Below are positions 54,760 through 62,637 of a stretch of 64,000 bases of DNA, one piece after another. The notes below the pieces were generated by a model that did no database searches, had not been told where the DNA came from, and saw nothing but the letters and a program-made list of their open reading frames with translations. Position numbers and translations under genes: made by a program. The first letter of the stretch is position 1. Each line of letters opens with the position of its first letter. Source of the DNA: AP-16 sp963755055 (GTDB lineage Bacteria; Pseudomonadota; Alphaproteobacteria; Rhizobiales; Xanthobacteraceae); assembly GCA_963755055.1 (NCBI GenBank), contig CAVWIS010000022.1, positions 310,001 to 374,000 on the forward strand, written 5' to 3'.

Positions 54760-55626
54760 TCAGGAGATCGGAACCGATTGCAGCAGCCCGCGCAACGGCT
54801 CGATCAAGGCGCGCGGCCTGTCCTCGGGGAAGAACAGCTTGGCGCCGGGGACCTCCACGAGCGTCACGACGCCGGGGATGGTGTCGCGCAACCAGTGCGC
54901 CCACTTCACATCGAAAAACATGTCGTCGAGCGCCCAGACGATGAGGGTCGGCACGCCAAGGGACCGCAGCTTCGATTCGACCGCCACGGTATGCGCGCAA
55001 TCAAATCCCAGCCAGTACCGGTGGAAGCTGTCTGTGCGCTCGGCGCTGGCGAGCAACGGCTCGAAATAGAGGCGGACGATATCGTCGGTGAGGACGCTCG
55101 GATCGGCAAAACCCCGGGCCATGCGGGCTCGCGCAGCGTCCGGATTGTCGAGAAGGTTTTGATAGAAACCCGCCAGCGTGCCTTCGCGCGCGGACTGGAT
55201 CATCGGCAGCACGGCTCTTGGCGGCCAGCCGTCGTGAACGTCGCAGTTGGTCAGCGTCAGACTGCGCAGCCGGCTCGAATTGTTGGCGGCAAAGATCTGC
55301 GCGATGGCGCCGCCGCTGTCATTGCCCACCAGATCGAGCCGATCGATCCCGAGAGCGTCGACGAAATGTCGCAGCATTTCCGCCTGAGCGGTAAAGGAGA
55401 CGTCCTGTGCCGGGCGAATATCGCTGTAGCCGAGCCCCATCAGATCCAATGCGATGCAGCGGCGCATGTCGGCTACCCCTGCAATCACGTGCCGCCAATG
55501 AAAGCCATTGAGCGGAACGCCGTGCACGAACAGCGCGACCGGACCTTTTCCCTCCTCGACGTAGGCGATTTTTCCCTGAGGCAGATCGACGAACTGTCGA
55601 CGATCGTGAAACTCGCGCACATTCAT
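54760..55626 (-). CDS. Alpha/beta hydrolase with Asp nucleophile (dehalogenase/epoxide hydrolase-like)
   Basis: Alpha/beta-fold hydrolase of 288 residues. ALFVHGVPLNGFHWRHVI holds the HG oxyanion segment, and the nucleophile elbow reads LVGNDSGGAIAQ, placing Asp rather than Ser at the nucleophile position, as in haloalkane dehalogenases and epoxide hydrolases. VPTLIVWALDDMFFDVKWAH supplies the acid. The catalytic His, expected near the C-terminus, is not obvious: the expected GxxH segment reads VEVPGAKLFFPEDRP, so activity is uncertain. Divergent from an AraC regulator 126 bp away that probably controls it. Confidence 0.85.
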   Translation of the reverse strand: MNVREFHDRRQFVDLPQGKIAYVEEGKGPVALFVHGVPLNGFHWRHVIAGVADMRRCIALDLMGLGYSDIRPAQDVSFTAQAEMLRHFVDALGIDRLDLVGNDSGGAIAQIFAANNSSRLRSLTLTNCDVHDGWPPRAVLPMIQSAREGTLAGFYQNLLDNPDAARARMARGFADPSVLTDDIVRLYFEPLLASAERTDSFHRYWLGFDCAHTVAVESKLRSLGVPTLIVWALDDMFFDVKWAHWLRDTIPGVVTLVEVPGAKLFFPEDRPRALIEPLRGLLQSVPIS

Positions 55627-55752
55627 GTCGGATCTCCAATAGATTTCCGGCCATTCGGGCCCGATGGCCGATGGTTTCTCTTGCGTCTGTCCGGTCGAGT
55701 GATAGGGCGGGCCCAAGTTGTGCGCTTGGGTAAAGCTGCTATTCTTCCGGCC
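55627..55752. promoter_or_regulatory. Divergent promoter region, hydrolase and AraC regulator
   Basis: This 126-bp gap separates two divergent genes and must hold both promoters. No convincing operator repeat was identified by eye. Confidence 0.4.
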
Positions 55753-56769
55753 ATGGATCAGCGAACCCGACCGGTGGAGCTGGTGCCGACACCCGGCGCC
55801 GTCGTCGGCATGAGCCGTCAGCTGCTCGCCAGCGGATCGGGCTGGCGGGTCGTCGACGTCGCCTACACGAGCGACCCGGACAAGCCGCTATTGAGGGACC
55901 AGCACGACCTGGTAACGATTGCCGCAGTCGTGGCCGGAAGCTTTCAATACCGCTCGGCGCATGGAAGCGAGATGCTGGCGCCGGGCGCGCTGCTGCTGGG
56001 CAATGCCGGCAGCACGTACGAATGCAGCTTCGAGCACTCGCGTGGTGATCGTTGCATATCGTTCAACTACACACATGAATGTGTCGAAAAGCTCTCGGAA
56101 GGTTTTCCGGTCGCAAAGAGGATCGAATTTCGCACGCACAAGATTCCGCCGATTCCGGAAATTCTTCCGCTGGCAGCCCGGACCGCCATGCAGACCGTGG
56201 TGCCGGACGCCGGGCTGTGGGAAGAGCTTTCATTGACCGTTGCCGGCGACGTGCTCGCGCTGCTGTCCGGCGACGCGCGCTGCCGCCGTCGGCAAGCCAG
56301 CCGCAACGAGAGACGCATATCGGACGTCCTGCAGGTGATCGAGTCCCGCCATACCGAGCCGCTGTCGATTGCCGACCTCGCGGGCATCGCCTGCATGAGT
56401 CCCTATCACTTCATCCGGATTTTTCGCGATGTCGTGGGCGTGACGCCGTATCAGTATCTGCTGCGGACACGGCTTCAGCATGCCGCCGTCGATCTGGGTA
56501 CGACGAAGGAGCCGATATCCACGATCGCATTCGATGCAGGCTTCGGGGATCTGTCCACTTTTACGGAAATGTTTCGTCGCGCCTTCGATCTCAGCCCCGG
56601 TCAATACCGGGAGGGGGTCGAACTCGGGACGGTTGAGGCCGCCGGTTGCCGGCGCCCGGACGATGCGCAGGTCGCACCCGAGCGCGCGAAAGACGTGAGG
56701 CTCCCGGCAGGCATGAGCTGGCCGGCATCCGCACGTCAAATCGCCACGGCGGCAGCCTCGCCTTCATGA
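55753..56769 (+). CDS. AraC-family transcriptional regulator
   Basis: Regulator of 338 residues. The N-terminal cupin-like part (LVTIAAVVAGSFQYRSAHGS, LLLGNAGSTYECSFEHSRGD) senses an effector. Residues about 195-295 hold two helix-turn-helix units: PLSIADLAGIACMSPYHFIR and ISTIAFDAGFGDLSTFTEMF with the C-terminal RRAFDLSPGQYR. The last 40 residues overlap the end of the convergent oxidoreductase gene by 34 bp. The probable target is the divergent hydrolase. Confidence 0.92.
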   Translation: MDQRTRPVELVPTPGAVVGMSRQLLASGSGWRVVDVAYTSDPDKPLLRDQHDLVTIAAVVAGSFQYRSAHGSEMLAPGALLLGNAGSTYECSFEHSRGDRCISFNYTHECVEKLSEGFPVAKRIEFRTHKIPPIPEILPLAARTAMQTVVPDAGLWEELSLTVAGDVLALLSGDARCRRRQASRNERRISDVLQVIESRHTEPLSIADLAGIACMSPYHFIRIFRDVVGVTPYQYLLRTRLQHAAVDLGTTKEPISTIAFDAGFGDLSTFTEMFRRAFDLSPGQYREGVELGTVEAAGCRRPDDAQVAPERAKDVRLPAGMSWPASARQIATAAASPS

Positions 56770-58685
56770 AGGGCGCAGAGCAGGTCGCGCGGCGCAACGC
56801 AGTCGCCGACCAGACGCGTGTCGACGCCGGCCCGTTGCAGCGGTTGGGCCAGCGCGTCGTTGGCAATGCGCGGCGTCGACCAGACGAACAGGCCGACATT
56901 CGCGATCTCGCGCACCCGCCCGCTGAAGACGTTGCGCCAGGTCAGCATGCCGTCTTGGAACGAGACTGGCTCGGCTGCCGTGATGATCTCGGCATCGGCG
57001 TGGTAGAGCCGGCGGTGGATGCCGATCGCGCTGCAGTAGTTCACGTTGCGGGCGATCTGCGTGCGCGGGGTGAGCAGCACCAGCTTGTGGTGGCGAGCGG
57101 CAAGCGCGTCGGCCACCGCGTAGGTCGCGGCGCTGTGGTCCATGTCGAACAGTACCGCCACACGGTCGGAGCGGGCATTCATCAAATATCCGTCCCAATC
57201 GCGAGCGGACGACCCGCCGTCGATGTCTTTCGGGGGCCGCAGGCTGGACCCGGTCGCGAGGATCACGGTGTCAGGCTCGAGCGCCAGCACGTCGTCCGCC
57301 GTCGCGGTCTTTCCGCGCTCGATCTTCGCCCCTGCGGCGCGAAGCTGCCGCTCCATCCAGGCGAGCACGTTGCGATATTCGTCGCGACCCGGCAGTCCGG
57401 CCTCCCAGCGCAGCTTGCCCCCCAGTCGCTGTGACGCGCTCACCATCGTCACATCGTGCCCGCGCTCAGCCGCCACGCGCGCCGCCTGCAGGCCCGCCGG
57501 GCCGGCACCCACGACGACCACGCGCTTCCTCCTGACGGCGGCGCTCGGCCGCCAGCCCGATTCGCCCTCGGTGCCGAGCTGCGGATTGTGGATCTCGGCG
57601 AGCGGCTTGCCGGCATGGATCTCGCCCCAGGCAAAATTGTCGTAGCTCGACGGCCGGATGTCGTCGACGCGACCCTCGCGCGCCTTGTTCGGCCAGTCGG
57701 CGTCCGCGATCAGCGCGCGCGTCATGCCGACGAGATCGCCCGCCCCCTCGGCGATCGCGGCTTCGGCTTCCGCCGGCATCGCGACGCGGCCGATCGCCAT
57801 CACCGGCCTGCCGCCGGTGGCGGGTCGGACCTTCTTGTGAATGTCGAGGAAATGTGCGCGCCGGAAGTGCATGTCCGGCACGTGGTTCTCCAGGCTCAAG
57901 GTGAAGTTGCCCTGGCTGTAGGCGAAATAGTCAAGCGTGCCCTGAGAGACGAGCGCCGCCGTGATGCGCATCGCCTCGTCCGGATCGATGCCGCCCTCGA
58001 CGCCCTCGTCGCCCGGCATCTTCAGGCCGATCACGAAGTTCTTGCCGCAGGTCGCCCGGATCGCGTCAGAAACCTCCGCGACGAAGCGCACGCGATTGTC
58101 CAGCGAGCCGCCGTACTGGTCGGTGCGAGAATTCGACCATGGCGACAGGATCTGCGTGATCAGATAGCCGTGGGCGCCGTGCAGCTCCGCGCCACCGAAG
58201 CCGCAGCGCTCGAGCCGCCGTGCGACCGAGACATATTCGTCGACGACCTGGCGGAGCTCGTCGGTGGTCATCACATGCGGCACGGTCCAGCTGTAGGCAT
58301 CCGGCTGGTCCGAGATGCCCTTGGGCGAGCGCACCGGGCTCCACAGCTGCTGACGTCCGGGATGCCAGAGCTGCGCGATGAGACAGGCGCCGGCGCCCTC
58401 CACCGCCTCCGCGGTACGCTTGAAGCCGTCCTCGTTCTCCGCGTCATAGCCGGTGACGATGGCGCCGTGGGCAAGCGCCGCCGGATCGACCGCGATGACC
58501 TCGGTGACGATCATTCCGCAGCCGCCCTTGGCGCGCTCGGCGAGAAAATTTGTCCAGCGCTCGGTGACGCGATGGCCCGCGCCGTAGTTCGTCAGCGTCG
58601 CCGGCAGCACGATGCGATTGCGCAGCGTGCGTTCGCCGACCTTCAGTGTGCTGAACAGGCGCGGAAAATACTGGCTGTCGCTCAT
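56736..58685 (-). CDS. NADH:flavin oxidoreductase / 2,4-dienoyl-CoA reductase family, Fe-S ligands absent
   Basis: Two-domain oxidoreductase of 649 residues. Residues 1-345 are an old-yellow-enzyme FMN barrel (LRNRIVLPATLTNYG, LWHPGRQQ, GFGGAELHGAHGYLITQILS, GGRPVMAIGR). Residues about 385-640 are an NAD(P)/FAD domain (RVVVVGAGPAGLQAARVAAE, TVILATGS). Relatives such as FadH and trimethylamine dehydrogenase carry CxxCxxxC...C between the domains. Here that stretch reads RPSSYDNFAWGEIHAGKPLA, without any cysteine, so the 4Fe-4S cluster that relays electrons should be missing. Follows the Lin0512 pair on the same strand, separated by a repeat. Confidence 0.9.
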   Translation of the reverse strand: MSDSQYFPRLFSTLKVGERTLRNRIVLPATLTNYGAGHRVTERWTNFLAERAKGGCGMIVTEVIAVDPAALAHGAIVTGYDAENEDGFKRTAEAVEGAGACLIAQLWHPGRQQLWSPVRSPKGISDQPDAYSWTVPHVMTTDELRQVVDEYVSVARRLERCGFGGAELHGAHGYLITQILSPWSNSRTDQYGGSLDNRVRFVAEVSDAIRATCGKNFVIGLKMPGDEGVEGGIDPDEAMRITAALVSQGTLDYFAYSQGNFTLSLENHVPDMHFRRAHFLDIHKKVRPATGGRPVMAIGRVAMPAEAEAAIAEGAGDLVGMTRALIADADWPNKAREGRVDDIRPSSYDNFAWGEIHAGKPLAEIHNPQLGTEGESGWRPSAAVRRKRVVVVGAGPAGLQAARVAAERGHDVTMVSASQRLGGKLRWEAGLPGRDEYRNVLAWMERQLRAAGAKIERGKTATADDVLALEPDTVILATGSSLRPPKDIDGGSSARDWDGYLMNARSDRVAVLFDMDHSAATYAVADALAARHHKLVLLTPRTQIARNVNYCSAIGIHRRLYHADAEIITAAEPVSFQDGMLTWRNVFSGRVREIANVGLFVWSTPRIANDALAQPLQRAGVDTRLVGDCVAPRDLLCALHEGEAAAVAI

Positions 58686-58720
58686 TCGTGGCGTATCCAC
58701 TTGTATCAACGTCGGAGCGC

Positions 58721-58883
58721 CGTAGGGTGGGCAAAATCCCGGCGCAGGCAGAGAACGCGGGCGCAGGCCGCGCGTGGATTTTGCCCACGCCGTCAACTAG
58801 AACCGATGGCATTCCGCGTGGGCAAATCGCCATCGACGCCTGGGCAAGAGGCTCGGTCAGTGCATCGATTTGCCCACCCTACG
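58721..58883. repeat. Inverted repeat with CGTAGGGTGGGCAAA ends
   Basis: CGTAGGGTGGGCAAA at 58721-58735 and its exact complement TTTGCCCACCCTACG at 58869-58883 bound a 163-bp element with further internal TTTTGCCCACGCC/GTGGGCAAATCG pairs. The motif is common in Bradyrhizobium-group intergenic regions (established knowledge, not checked here). It lies between the Lin0512 pair and the oxidoreductase. Confidence 0.85.
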
Positions 58884-58893
58884 AGAGTGTGCC

Positions 58894-59247
58894 TCACTCC
58901 ACCTCGATCCGCACCGCGATGGCCGCGCTGGCAATGACCGCAGTATCGTTGCTCTCCGGATCGTCGACATCGAGACCGCCCTTGACGGCCTTCACGGTGA
59001 CGTTGCCCACCGGCAACGAGGCCCTGACCTTGTCCAGGTCCACCCGCTCGGGCCGCTGCACGCCGATGGTGACATCCACGTCGAGCTTCGTCCGGTCGAT
59101 TTTCAGCGAGCGGACGAAGGCGAGCGAGCTGTGATGCAGCGCGTCCTCGACGGCGCGCAGCGCCGCCTTGGTGTAGTCGGAGCCGTGCAGATCGTTGCCG
59201 GAGCCGAGCTCCAGGATGACGCGGGTCTTCTTGGGTGTCCGGGGCAT
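58894..59247 (-). CDS. Lin0512 family protein, paralogue B
   Basis: Small protein of 117 residues. RVILELGSGNDLHGSDYTKA, ALRAVEDALHHSSLAFVRSL and DVDVTIGVQRPERVDLDKVR match the Lin0512 family of unknown function. It starts 9 bp after the stop of its paralogue, so the two are probably co-translated and may form a hetero-oligomer. The C-terminus AIAVRIEVE ends 11 bp before the repeat. Confidence 0.85.
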   Translation of the reverse strand: MPRTPKKTRVILELGSGNDLHGSDYTKAALRAVEDALHHSSLAFVRSLKIDRTKLDVDVTIGVQRPERVDLDKVRASLPVGNVTVKAVKGGLDVDDPESNDTAVIASAAIAVRIEVE

Positions 59248-59256
59248 GGCGGTCTC

Positions 59257-59598
59257 TCAGGCGATGTCGAGGCTGACGATGGCGCAGGCATTGGCAATCA
59301 GCGTGCTGTCGGTGCCGGCATCGTTGAGAATCTCGAGGCCGCCCTCGACCACGGTCACGGTCCCCTTGCCGTAGGGCAGCACGGCCATGACCTCGGCCTT
59401 GTCCACCATGTCGGGCCGCGGCACGCCGATATGCACGTCGACGATCATCGCATCCAGCGGCTGGCCGAGCGCGGTCGCGATCGACAGCGAGTTGTGCCAG
59501 AGCGCATCGCGCAGCGCCCGGCAGGCGGCCTTGGTCGGGTCCGCGCCGCGGATGTCGGTCCCCATGCCGATCTCGAGAACCATGCGCTTCTTTGCCAT
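59257..59598 (-). CDS. Lin0512 family protein, paralogue A
   Basis: Small protein of 113 residues. MAKKRMVLEIGMGTDIRGAD, ACRALRDALWHNSLSIATAL and DVHIGVPRPDMVDKAEVMAV align with paralogue B throughout. The histidine of the ALWHNSLS segment and the EIGMGTDIRG start are the most conserved parts and are shared by both copies (ALHHSSLA in B). Function unknown. First gene of the unit with paralogue B and probably the oxidoreductase. Confidence 0.85.
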   Translation of the reverse strand: MAKKRMVLEIGMGTDIRGADPTKAACRALRDALWHNSLSIATALGQPLDAMIVDVHIGVPRPDMVDKAEVMAVLPYGKGTVTVVEGGLEILNDAGTDSTLIANACAIVSLDIA

Positions 59599-59808
59599 CG
59601 CCTCACTCTCCAGTAGTTAAGCGCTTCGGTCGTCACCCAGGCTTCGCGCCGGCCATCCGCTCGACGCTGGTGCCTGAATTCGGTGCCGCCACCATCCGTG
59701 AGCTTGGTCACATCCGAAAGCTCCGCTCAAGCGACTAACAAGACATGGGCGAAGGGAACGCCCCCACCTCGACCCTTCCCATCATCCCACACCCCAAGGA
59801 CCAGGCTC

Positions 59809-59988
59809 ATGACGATGATTCGCGCCCTCGGCGACGCCGAGCTCGACGGAGTATCCGGTGGCTCCACTGTCGCTGAAGTCACTGCCTTCATGTTCGACTC
59901 GGTTGCGGCCATCAATCGCCGCATCGCCGCCGCGACCGGGCCGGGCCCGAATTGCCACAGCACCGCCAACCCCTATCGGCCCGGCTGA
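59809..59988 (+). CDS. Double-glycine-leader peptide, possible bacteriocin or signalling peptide
   Basis: Peptide of 59 residues. MTMIRALGDAELDGVSGGST has the classical leader ending ELDGVSGG, the cleavage site of C39-peptidase ABC exporters. The predicted mature part is 41 residues: TVAEVTAFMFDSVAAINRRI, then AAATGPGP, then NCHSTANPYRPG with a single cysteine. AAGGA lies upstream of the ATG. It stands alone with a strong hairpin after it; no exporter or immunity gene is nearby. Confidence 0.7.
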   Translation: MTMIRALGDAELDGVSGGSTVAEVTAFMFDSVAAINRRIAAATGPGPNCHSTANPYRPG

Positions 59989-60012
59989 CATTGCTGCAAG
60001 CACTTTGAAATC

Positions 60013-60043
60013 CGGCAACGACCCCGAGACGGGGCCGTTGCCG
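60013..60043 (+). terminator. Strong hairpin downstream of the double-glycine peptide gene
   Basis: CGGCAACG and CGTTGCCG arms extended by an inner CCCC/GGGG pair, with a GAGAC loop, 25 bp after the stop. A T-run is absent, but the long GC stem supports termination of this single-gene unit. Confidence 0.65.
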
Positions 60044-60140
60044 TGATGGGGAGAACAAGTCCCGTCACGGCCAGTCGGCAGCAGTGAAGTCGTTCTCACT
60101 GGTGCGTGATCCAGCCGCCCACCCATTCGCCGACAGGTGG

Positions 60141-61157
60141 TTACTGCCCGGCGAGCACCCACTGCCAGAAGGCCACCATATCTTCGGCAAAGAGTGCCGC
60201 GTCACCGTCCCGGCTGCCGATCCTCGCGCCCCGACGGCCATAGCCGGCCTTGAGCGAATAGACCATCACGTCACGGTCAGTGAGCTGAGGATTGGCTTGG
60301 CTTTCGAGCGGGTGGATGAAGGCCCCATCGTCGCCGAGGTAGGTGGTGGGAGCGGCCGGCGAAACCGACGCCTCCGGGATGTCGACGATCGGCGTGCCGC
60401 GATCAAAGCTGTGCTGGGCGCCACCGACCAAGCGCATGCTCGCCCGGCCGCCGGCGAGCCGCACGGCCTGGCAATGCCCTTGAACTTGCATTGGCGAGCA
60501 CCACTCATCCGCATCCCCGATCAACACGCGAAGCTCGGTGTCGCCGATCCGTGGATCGAGAAACTGGTGGCCGCTCCAAGGGTAGGCCGCGAGCACGCCC
60601 TTGAGGTGCTGGCTGGGCCCGATCACGGCATCGGCAAAGCGTCGGGTGGCCGCGGTCAGCACCGCTGAGCCACCCCGGCTGTGGCCCTGGGCACCGATGC
60701 GTCCGCCATCGATGACGGGCAGGTCGCGCAATATCGTGAAAGCCGCCAGCACATCGAAGGCGGACGCGGCGAACGAGAACTGGGTCTGCCTGGCGACCGT
60801 CGAGGTGACGCCGCGGGCGGCAAAGCTGTCGAGCACGAAGGTCGCGAACCCCGCATCGTTCAAGGTCTCGGCATGGGCAAGGTGGGACGGCGCCACGCCG
60901 AGGCTGCCGGGCACGATGATGACCAGCGGCAACTTGCCCGTGTGCGCCCGGTGGGTCTTGGGCGGCAGGAACAGCTGGCCGTCGACGATCAACCTCGGCA
61001 TCTGAGCTGGTGCGCTGATGGCCTGATAGTAGTTGAGCGGCGAGGCGGATGGGATGTCGATCGGTTGGCCCCGGGCGCCATTGGCGAAGACGATATCCTG
61101 GTCGCGAAACCGCGTCGGTTGCGCGGCAGGAAGAACACTTCCAGCGGGTCCAGTCAT
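60141..61157 (-). CDS. Alpha/beta hydrolase, dienelactone hydrolase-like
   Basis: Hydrolase of 338 residues without a clear signal peptide. LPLVIIVPGSLGVAPSHLAH forms the oxyanion strand, RIGAQGHSRGGSAVLTAATR the nucleophile elbow with Ser (GHSRG), LRVLIGDADEWCSP the acid segment, and MRLVGGAQHSFDRG the catalytic His. This set is complete, unlike that of the hydrolase at 54760. Starts MTGPAGSVLPAAQ. Divergent from the radical SAM gene with a 179-bp gap. The substrate is unknown. Confidence 0.85.
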   Translation of the reverse strand: MTGPAGSVLPAAQPTRFRDQDIVFANGARGQPIDIPSASPLNYYQAISAPAQMPRLIVDGQLFLPPKTHRAHTGKLPLVIIVPGSLGVAPSHLAHAETLNDAGFATFVLDSFAARGVTSTVARQTQFSFAASAFDVLAAFTILRDLPVIDGGRIGAQGHSRGGSAVLTAATRRFADAVIGPSQHLKGVLAAYPWSGHQFLDPRIGDTELRVLIGDADEWCSPMQVQGHCQAVRLAGGRASMRLVGGAQHSFDRGTPIVDIPEASVSPAAPTTYLGDDGAFIHPLESQANPQLTDRDVMVYSLKAGYGRRGARIGSRDGDAALFAEDMVAFWQWVLAGQ

Positions 61158-61336
61158 GGCGCATCTCCAGTGGCCTTCCGAGGCCCGGGATGGCAACCGC
61201 GACGGTGCGCCTCCCCGTCACGCACTTGGATACCGGACGTTTCGCGCCCGCCGCTGGCGCCCGCAGCTTGCGGGGAAGCACTGGCACGAGCCACTCGCCA
61301 TGGTGCCGGGCGAGCAATCGCCGGCGGCGAATTGAT

Positions 61337-62320
61337 ATGTACCCACAGCCGGCCATTCCCTATAGTCCGGAGGGAGGCGAGAGGATTCTCCGCATGCTGT
61401 TGCCGAAGATTGTCCAGGTCGAGACCGTAGCGACAGCCTGCACGGCGCGTTGCGTCATGTGCCCGATCGAATCCTGGACCCGGCCAGTCGGGACCATGAA
61501 GCTCGATTTCTTCGCGCAGATCCTGGACCGGCTGAAGCCACACGTTCGCTCCATCGAGCATACGGTTCTGCAAGGTTGCGGCGAACCGCTCCTCGACAAG
61601 ACCATCGCGCAAAAGGTTGCAGTGGCGCGCAGGAATGGGTTCCGTGGAGTCCATTTTTCCACCAATGGCACGGAGCTGACCGAGAACGCAGGCCGCGACC
61701 TGCTGGAAGCCGGAATTCATCTGGTCACTTTCAGCATCGATGGGATCAGGAAGCAGACTCACGAGTCGATCCGTCGCCTGACCGATTACGACAAGATCGT
61801 CGAGCACACGCACCGCTTCATCGGCATGCGAAATGCGAGCGGCTACGGAACCCGCATCTGGATCAGGATGATCCGCCAGCGATCGAACGACCACGAATGG
61901 CCCGAATATGAGGCATATTGGACGAAGCATCTAGACCTGTCGCGCGGCGACCGCGTCGTGTACTTTCCCGTCCACAACTGGGCGGATGACAGCCATCTGG
62001 ACCGCCTGAGCGCCGCCAATGGACCAAGGCCGCGCGTCACCTGGTGCCAGGACCTGTGGCAACGCGTATACATCCAATGCAACGGCGCGATGGCGCTCTG
62101 CTGCGTCGACGATCAGGGCTGGTACGAGATCGGCAATGTGATCGACAACGATCCGGTCGAGATGTTGAACTCCAGCCCGGTTTTTCAGCGGCACCGTAAC
62201 CTGATGTCTACCGGCCGAATTGACGAGCTCGAGCATTGCCGCACCTGCTCGATCCCGCTTGCACGGCAGAATACGAACTATCTTCGCGACGCCAATGCTC
62301 AGGACAGAAGGCGAGCGTGA
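61337..62320 (+). CDS. Radical SAM protein with SPASM-type C-terminus
   Basis: Radical SAM enzyme of 327 residues. CTARCVMC near residue 35 supplies the 4Fe-4S/SAM ligands; GCGEPLLDK near 80 is the GGEP-like motif, and STNGTELT follows. The C-terminal CQDLWQRVYIQCNGAMALCC and ELEHCRTCSIPL hold Cys pairs typical of SPASM domains, which bind auxiliary clusters. Such proteins modify peptides or small molecules, and similar ones occur in sugar/glycan loci. The glycosyltransferase 317 bp downstream on the same strand favours a glycan context. Confidence 0.87.
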   Translation: MYPQPAIPYSPEGGERILRMLLPKIVQVETVATACTARCVMCPIESWTRPVGTMKLDFFAQILDRLKPHVRSIEHTVLQGCGEPLLDKTIAQKVAVARRNGFRGVHFSTNGTELTENAGRDLLEAGIHLVTFSIDGIRKQTHESIRRLTDYDKIVEHTHRFIGMRNASGYGTRIWIRMIRQRSNDHEWPEYEAYWTKHLDLSRGDRVVYFPVHNWADDSHLDRLSAANGPRPRVTWCQDLWQRVYIQCNGAMALCCVDDQGWYEIGNVIDNDPVEMLNSSPVFQRHRNLMSTGRIDELEHCRTCSIPLARQNTNYLRDANAQDRRRA

Positions 62321-62637
62321 GCGATTTGCACTCGCCCCGCGAGGTTCGCCCCTTGATCGTCTGCAGAATCGGCGACCGGATATGGTACAAGAGGCTTGAA
62401 CGCAACAGGCGTCGCAGCCTCTTCGCTTGCAGCAGCGATGTCCGCCATACCCGAAGCGGAATGCCTTTGAAGACGGCTTCGACATGATCCGGGCCGCAGG
62501 CTGCCCCGATGCCCGGGTTCCCGACGGTGACGATCAGGTCGTGAGGACCGTCTTTCTTCGACGATGCAGGAATGACCGACATCAAATACCATGTTCCGTC
62601 CGCACCGATGAGATGACCGTCAGGAAGGTCGCTTGCG
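62321..62637. other. 317-bp gap without a supported gene
   Basis: Open frames exist on both strands but none shows a recognised family or a convincing start. No repeat or hairpin was noticed. Confidence 0.5.
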
